Shown piece by piece: positions 60,877 to 64,000 of a DNA stretch of 64,000 nucleotides; the first letter of the stretch is position 1; each line of letters starts with the position of its first letter. Under the pieces are notes generated by a model. The model had not been told where the DNA came from. It saw only the letters and a list, made by a program, of their open reading frames with translations, and did no database searches. Both the position numbers and the translations under genes were made by a program. The stretch comes from Gottfriedia sp002574545 (lineage in GTDB: Bacteria > Bacillota > Bacilli > Bacillales > Bacillaceae_G): NCBI GenBank assembly GCA_052180195.1, contig CP197469.1. One strand, written 5' to 3'.

Positions 60877-62472
60877 ATGGCAAATCAAGAATTAATGAAT
60901 CAAGTTGCTAAACGCCGTATTTTTGGGATCATCTCTCACCCGGATGCAGGTAAAACAACTTTAACTGAAAAATTACTACTTCACGGTGGAGCTATTCGTG
61001 AAGCAGGTACAGTAAAAGCTCAAAAAAATTCAAAATATGCAAAATCTGACTGGATGGAAATCGAGAAGCAACGTGGGATTTCAGTAACTTCTTCTGTTAT
61101 GCAGTTTGAATACGATGAAAAAATGGTATCAATTATGGATACTCCTGGTCATAATGATTTTGGTGAAGATACATATCGTGTACTAACTTCTGTTGACTCT
61201 GCAGTCATGGTAATTGATGCTGCAAAAGGTATTGAAGCACAAACAAAGAAACTTTTCCAAGTTTGTCGTTTACGTGGTATTCCTATTTTTACCTTTATGA
61301 ATAAATTAGACCGTCAAGCTAAAGATCCATTAGAATTAATGGAAGAATTGGAAGAAGTTCTAGGTATGCCATCAGTTGCAGTTACTTGGCCAATCGGTAG
61401 TGGCATGCAATTTGAAGGTGTTTATGATCGATTAGAAAATGAAGTTCATCTTTTCCGTAAAGATGAAGTGATTAAACTTGGTCAAGACGGTGTACATGGT
61501 CCTGAGTTAGAAGGACATTTAGAACCTTCAAATTTAGAAAATTTACGTGATGAAGTTGATCTTTTAGAAGGAGCAGGAAATGAATTCAATTTAGAATTAG
61601 TTCAAGATGGAGAACTTACTCCTGTATTCTTCGGAACAGCATTAGTTGACTTTGGGGTAACTCCATTTTTAAATCATTTCTTAGATATGTCACCTGCACC
61701 AGGACCTCGTAAAACGATTAATGGTGTAGTTAATCCAACTGATGAAATGTTTAGTGGCTTTATCTTTAAAATTCAAGCTAATATGAATCCTGCTCACCGT
61801 GATCGTATTGCTTTCTTGCGAATTTGTTCTGGCGTATTTGAACGTGGAATGAACGTAATGCTTTCTCGTACAGGAAAACAAATTAAATTAAGTCAATCAA
61901 CACAATTGATGGCTAATGACCGTGAAACGATTGACCGTGCATACGCTGGTGATGTCATTGGTATTTACGATTCAGGTACTTATCAAATCGGAGATACAAT
62001 TACATCTAGCAAACAAAAATTATTCTTTGAGCCATTACCGACTTTCCCACCTGAGTTATTCTTACGAGTTAGCCCAGTTAACTCATTAAAATCTAAGCAT
62101 TTCCATAAAGGTGTGGAGCAATTAGCTCAAGAAGGTGCAATTCAAGTTTATAAAAATGAATTCAATGAAGTTATTTTAGGTGCTGTAGGTCAACTTCAAT
62201 TTGAAGTATTTGAATACCGCTTAAAAAATGAATATGGATCTGATATCCGTAAAGACCATGTTGATTTCAATATTGCTCGATGGGTTAAAACAGATGACGT
62301 AAAAGGACTTAAGAAATATCAAGATATGCGTAACATGCTAGTATTTGACCGTTTCGAACGTCCACTATTCCTATTTGCAAATGAATTTACTTTCAATCGT
62401 TTTAAAGAACGTCACGAGGAATTAGAATTAGTTGAAGCGCTTGATGTTAATAATGAAATACAAGTTGATTAA
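60877..62472 (+). CDS. prfC: Peptide chain release factor 3
   Basis: A 531-residue translational GTPase that recycles RF1/RF2 after peptide release. G1 is in SHPDAGKTTLTEKLL (about 20-34), G3 in DTPGHNDF (88-95) and G4 in FMNKLDRQ (near 142). RF3-specific sequence includes KYAKSDWMEIEKQRGISV and KSKHFHKGVEQLAQEGA. Full length for the family. AAAGGA stands upstream of the ATG with rather long spacing. Own terminator. Confidence 0.97.
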   Translation: MANQELMNQVAKRRIFGIISHPDAGKTTLTEKLLLHGGAIREAGTVKAQKNSKYAKSDWMEIEKQRGISVTSSVMQFEYDEKMVSIMDTPGHNDFGEDTYRVLTSVDSAVMVIDAAKGIEAQTKKLFQVCRLRGIPIFTFMNKLDRQAKDPLELMEELEEVLGMPSVAVTWPIGSGMQFEGVYDRLENEVHLFRKDEVIKLGQDGVHGPELEGHLEPSNLENLRDEVDLLEGAGNEFNLELVQDGELTPVFFGTALVDFGVTPFLNHFLDMSPAPGPRKTINGVVNPTDEMFSGFIFKIQANMNPAHRDRIAFLRICSGVFERGMNVMLSRTGKQIKLSQSTQLMANDRETIDRAYAGDVIGIYDSGTYQIGDTITSSKQKLFFEPLPTFPPELFLRVSPVNSLKSKHFHKGVEQLAQEGAIQVYKNEFNEVILGAVGQLQFEVFEYRLKNEYGSDIRKDHVDFNIARWVKTDDVKGLKKYQDMRNMLVFDRFERPLFLFANEFTFNRFKERHEELELVEALDVNNEIQVD

Positions 62473-62480
62473 TTGACGTA

Positions 62481-62509
62481 GAAGACCGATTTTTTCGGTC
62501 TTCTTTTTT
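62481..62509 (+). terminator. prfC terminator
   Basis: GAAGACCGA and TCGGTCTTC arms followed by six T residues. Confidence 0.9.
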
Positions 62510-62720
62510 CATATCACAATCCATAAAACTCCGTATTAACCCTCCTTCTTCTTTACTACTTAAAACTCCCGCTAAAACACACCAGTAGTTCGATAAGAAA
62601 TTAATTTAGTAGGAATGAGTGTACAACACTGCACTAATCTACGTTTATTAAGGATAATTATCGTACTAGTTGAATAGGTTTAATAGACAGTAAATATTTC
62701 CCAATTTTAGGAGGAGTTAT

Positions 62721-63068
62721 ATGAAAAAAACTTTTAGAGGCATAGCTATAGGGACAGTTATTGCTACCGGATTAATTGTCACTAGTGGCTGCTCGTTTAT
62801 GTCAACAACTGAATCGAAAGAAGCTACGGGTAAATCCGTTATTATAACGAAGGCAGAGTTCGAAAAGATTCAAAATGGCATGACAACGGAGGAAGTATTT
62901 AAAATAATCGGTGGTAAAGGCGAAGTAATGAGCGAAGCTGGAGAGAAAGGTAAGCCAGGATACACGATTCTTTATACGTATTCCGGTAAAGGATCAACGG
63001 GAGCTAACGCTAACTTTACATTCCAAGACGGTAAGTTGATGGCAAAAGCTCAAGTCGGGCTAAAATAG
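62721..63068 (+). CDS. DUF3862-like lipoprotein
   Basis: A 115-residue lipoprotein with lipobox VTSGC. The mature domain (about 42-115) starts ITKAEFEKIQNGMTTEEVFKI and has GGKGEVMSEAG and NANFTFQDGKL, the SmpA/BamE-like fold called DUF3862 in Bacillus. Function unknown. TAGGAGGAG precedes the ATG. Single gene. Confidence 0.85.
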   Translation: MKKTFRGIAIGTVIATGLIVTSGCSFMSTTESKEATGKSVIITKAEFEKIQNGMTTEEVFKIIGGKGEVMSEAGEKGKPGYTILYTYSGKGSTGANANFTFQDGKLMAKAQVGLK

Positions 63069-63231
63069 ATAAATACTGTAGAATCGGCGTCCATTATTGG
63101 GCGTCTATTTTGTGGTTGCATTTTATCTTTTATTCTTTTAAATTACATGTTTATCTTTAATCAACATTAGCTCCTTAAAATTCATTGCATCTATTCTTAA
63201 GATTTTATAGTTAGGTAAATTAGCCAATAAA

Positions 63232-63259
63232 AAAAGCAGTCGAGTATTCAACGGCTTTT
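63232..63259 (-). terminator. Terminator of the EamA gene at the window edge
   Basis: AAAAGC and GCTTTT arms with a central TCGA/TTGA pairing and one mismatch, followed by seven T residues on the minus strand. Confidence 0.65.
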
Positions 63260-63266
63260 AACTGTT

Positions 63267-64000
63267 TCAAGCTTTTTCTGAGTTATATTGAAGCGTCGTT
63301 TTTTGCTTAGGTTCTTTAATCGATAAATAAACAGCCACAACAATTAGAATACTTCCTATGAAAAAAGAAGGATTAATTTCTTCATTTAATAAAAAATAAC
63401 CAAAGATCGTACCGATTAATGGTTGTAAAAAGAAAAATAATGATCCAGTGGAAGTATCAATAAATTCAAACCCTTTATTCCAAAGATAAAAGGCACCAGC
63501 AGTTGAGATTGTTCCTAAAAATATGACACCCATCCAAATCCAACTATTTGATGGTAAGTGAGTTATATGTTTACTTTGTTCAATAATCGTAAAAGGTAAT
63601 GTGAAAATTACGCCAAATACTGTCGCCCAAGTTGTTACGGTTAATGATGAATATTTATTTGTCTGAACTTTACTTAGAACAGTATATAATGCCCAAGTAA
63701 TTGCTGCTCCTACTAGAATGAGATTTCCAAAATATGCGCCTAAATTTGAATCTCCCTTTGGTAATCCAATGACAACGATCACTCCAATTGTTGCCAAAAT
63801 TAATGAGACAATTTTTCGGCTATTAATTTTTTCTTTTAAAATAAAAAATGCAAATAATGATATTAATGCAGGTGATGCTGAAGTAATTAATGAGCCCATT
63901 GCTGCGCCTGAAAGCTTTGTACCAACAAATTGAAAACCAATTGAGCCAGTATAGCCGACTAAAGCAATAACTGCGAGAGGAACCAAATCTTTTTTATTTA
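63267..64000 (-). CDS. EamA-family (DMT) permease, partial at the window edge
   Basis: At least 244 codons of a DMT permease whose 5 prime end lies beyond the window. The visible part covers most of the first EamA repeat and all of the second, with AAMGSLITSASPALISLFAFF and SLFFFLQPLIGTIFGYFLL as typical paired stretches. The frame stays open to base 64000 (NKKDLVPLAV upstream of the internal TTG). A polar tail ends it. Substrate unknown. Confidence 0.85.
   Translation of the reverse strand, partial: NKKDLVPLAVIALVGYTGSIGFQFVGTKLSGAAMGSLITSASPALISLFAFFILKEKINSRKIVSLILATIGVIVVIGLPKGDSNLGAYFGNLILVGAAITWALYTVLSKVQTNKYSSLTVTTWATVFGVIFTLPFTIIEQSKHITHLPSNSWIWMGVIFLGTISTAGAFYLWNKGFEFIDTSTGSLFFFLQPLIGTIFGYFLLNEEINPSFFIGSILIVVAVYLSIKEPKQKTTLQYNSEKA

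Overview
The window comes from an AT-rich, endospore-forming Firmicute of the Bacillaceae. The signs are a gerABC-type germinant receptor operon, spo0M, AGGAGG-type ribosome binding sites, many TTG and GTG starts, the DesKR-des membrane-fluidity system, a cereus-group-like prolyl 4-hydroxylase and DUF3992 (Ena-type) spore appendage proteins. A close relative of Bacillus sensu stricto or a genus such as Gottfriedia is plausible, but the sequence alone does not fix the species. There are no rRNA or tRNA genes, CRISPR arrays, complete insertion sequences or phage genes.

Layout. 0-9 kb: a DUF1836 regulator, a hemolysin III family membrane protein, the gerA-gerB-gerC operon and the fructose operon fruR-fruK-fruA with a tandem operator-like array. 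9-23 kb: mostly small housekeeping and accessory genes (DinB-like, DUF4931/HIT-like, a CotS-like kinase broken by one stop codon, DUF4023, DUF2085, spo0M, cupredoxin, YtkA-like lipoprotein, several alpha/beta hydrolases, a class B acid phosphatase and the prolyl 4-hydroxylase). 23-29 kb: desR-desK-des with a clear dyad operator upstream of des, then an OmpR-type two-component pair. 29-39 kb: a short-repeat FPGQPGG protein, a relic of a GGDEF protein, an EamA permease, a glyoxalase-fold dioxygenase, and a six-gene operon (metallohydrolase, DgaE, DgaF, sugar kinase, GntR, GntP) that looks like a catabolic route for an amino-sugar acid, with a good promoter and a cre-like site.

39-48 kb is a low-density, decaying stretch. 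It holds acetyltransferases, a degenerate metallopeptidase-like gene, an incomplete AI-2 processing cluster (lsrK-cupin-lsrF) with a wrecked lsrR upstream, and relics of a lipoprotein and an MFS transporter. 48-55 kb: a large secreted Vpr-like S8 protease ending in a dockerin, a TrmO-like methyltransferase, and a GntR-ABC operon with a perfect palindromic operator.

55-60.6 kb is the most interesting part: two short DUF3992/Ena-like subunits, a 1370-residue collagen-like protein with a jelly-roll-like C-terminal domain, and a proline-rich DUF3992-like protein, all on the minus strand. This reads as an endospore appendage locus with its own giant tip fibril. The prolyl 4-hydroxylase at 19.9 kb could modify the many GEP triplets of that fibril. 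The window ends with prfC, a DUF3862-like lipoprotein and an EamA permease cut by the window edge.

Start sites were moved from the longest open frame to the codon with a convincing ribosome binding site wherever the sequence allowed. Family names are recognised by eye from the protein sequence; no database search was run.
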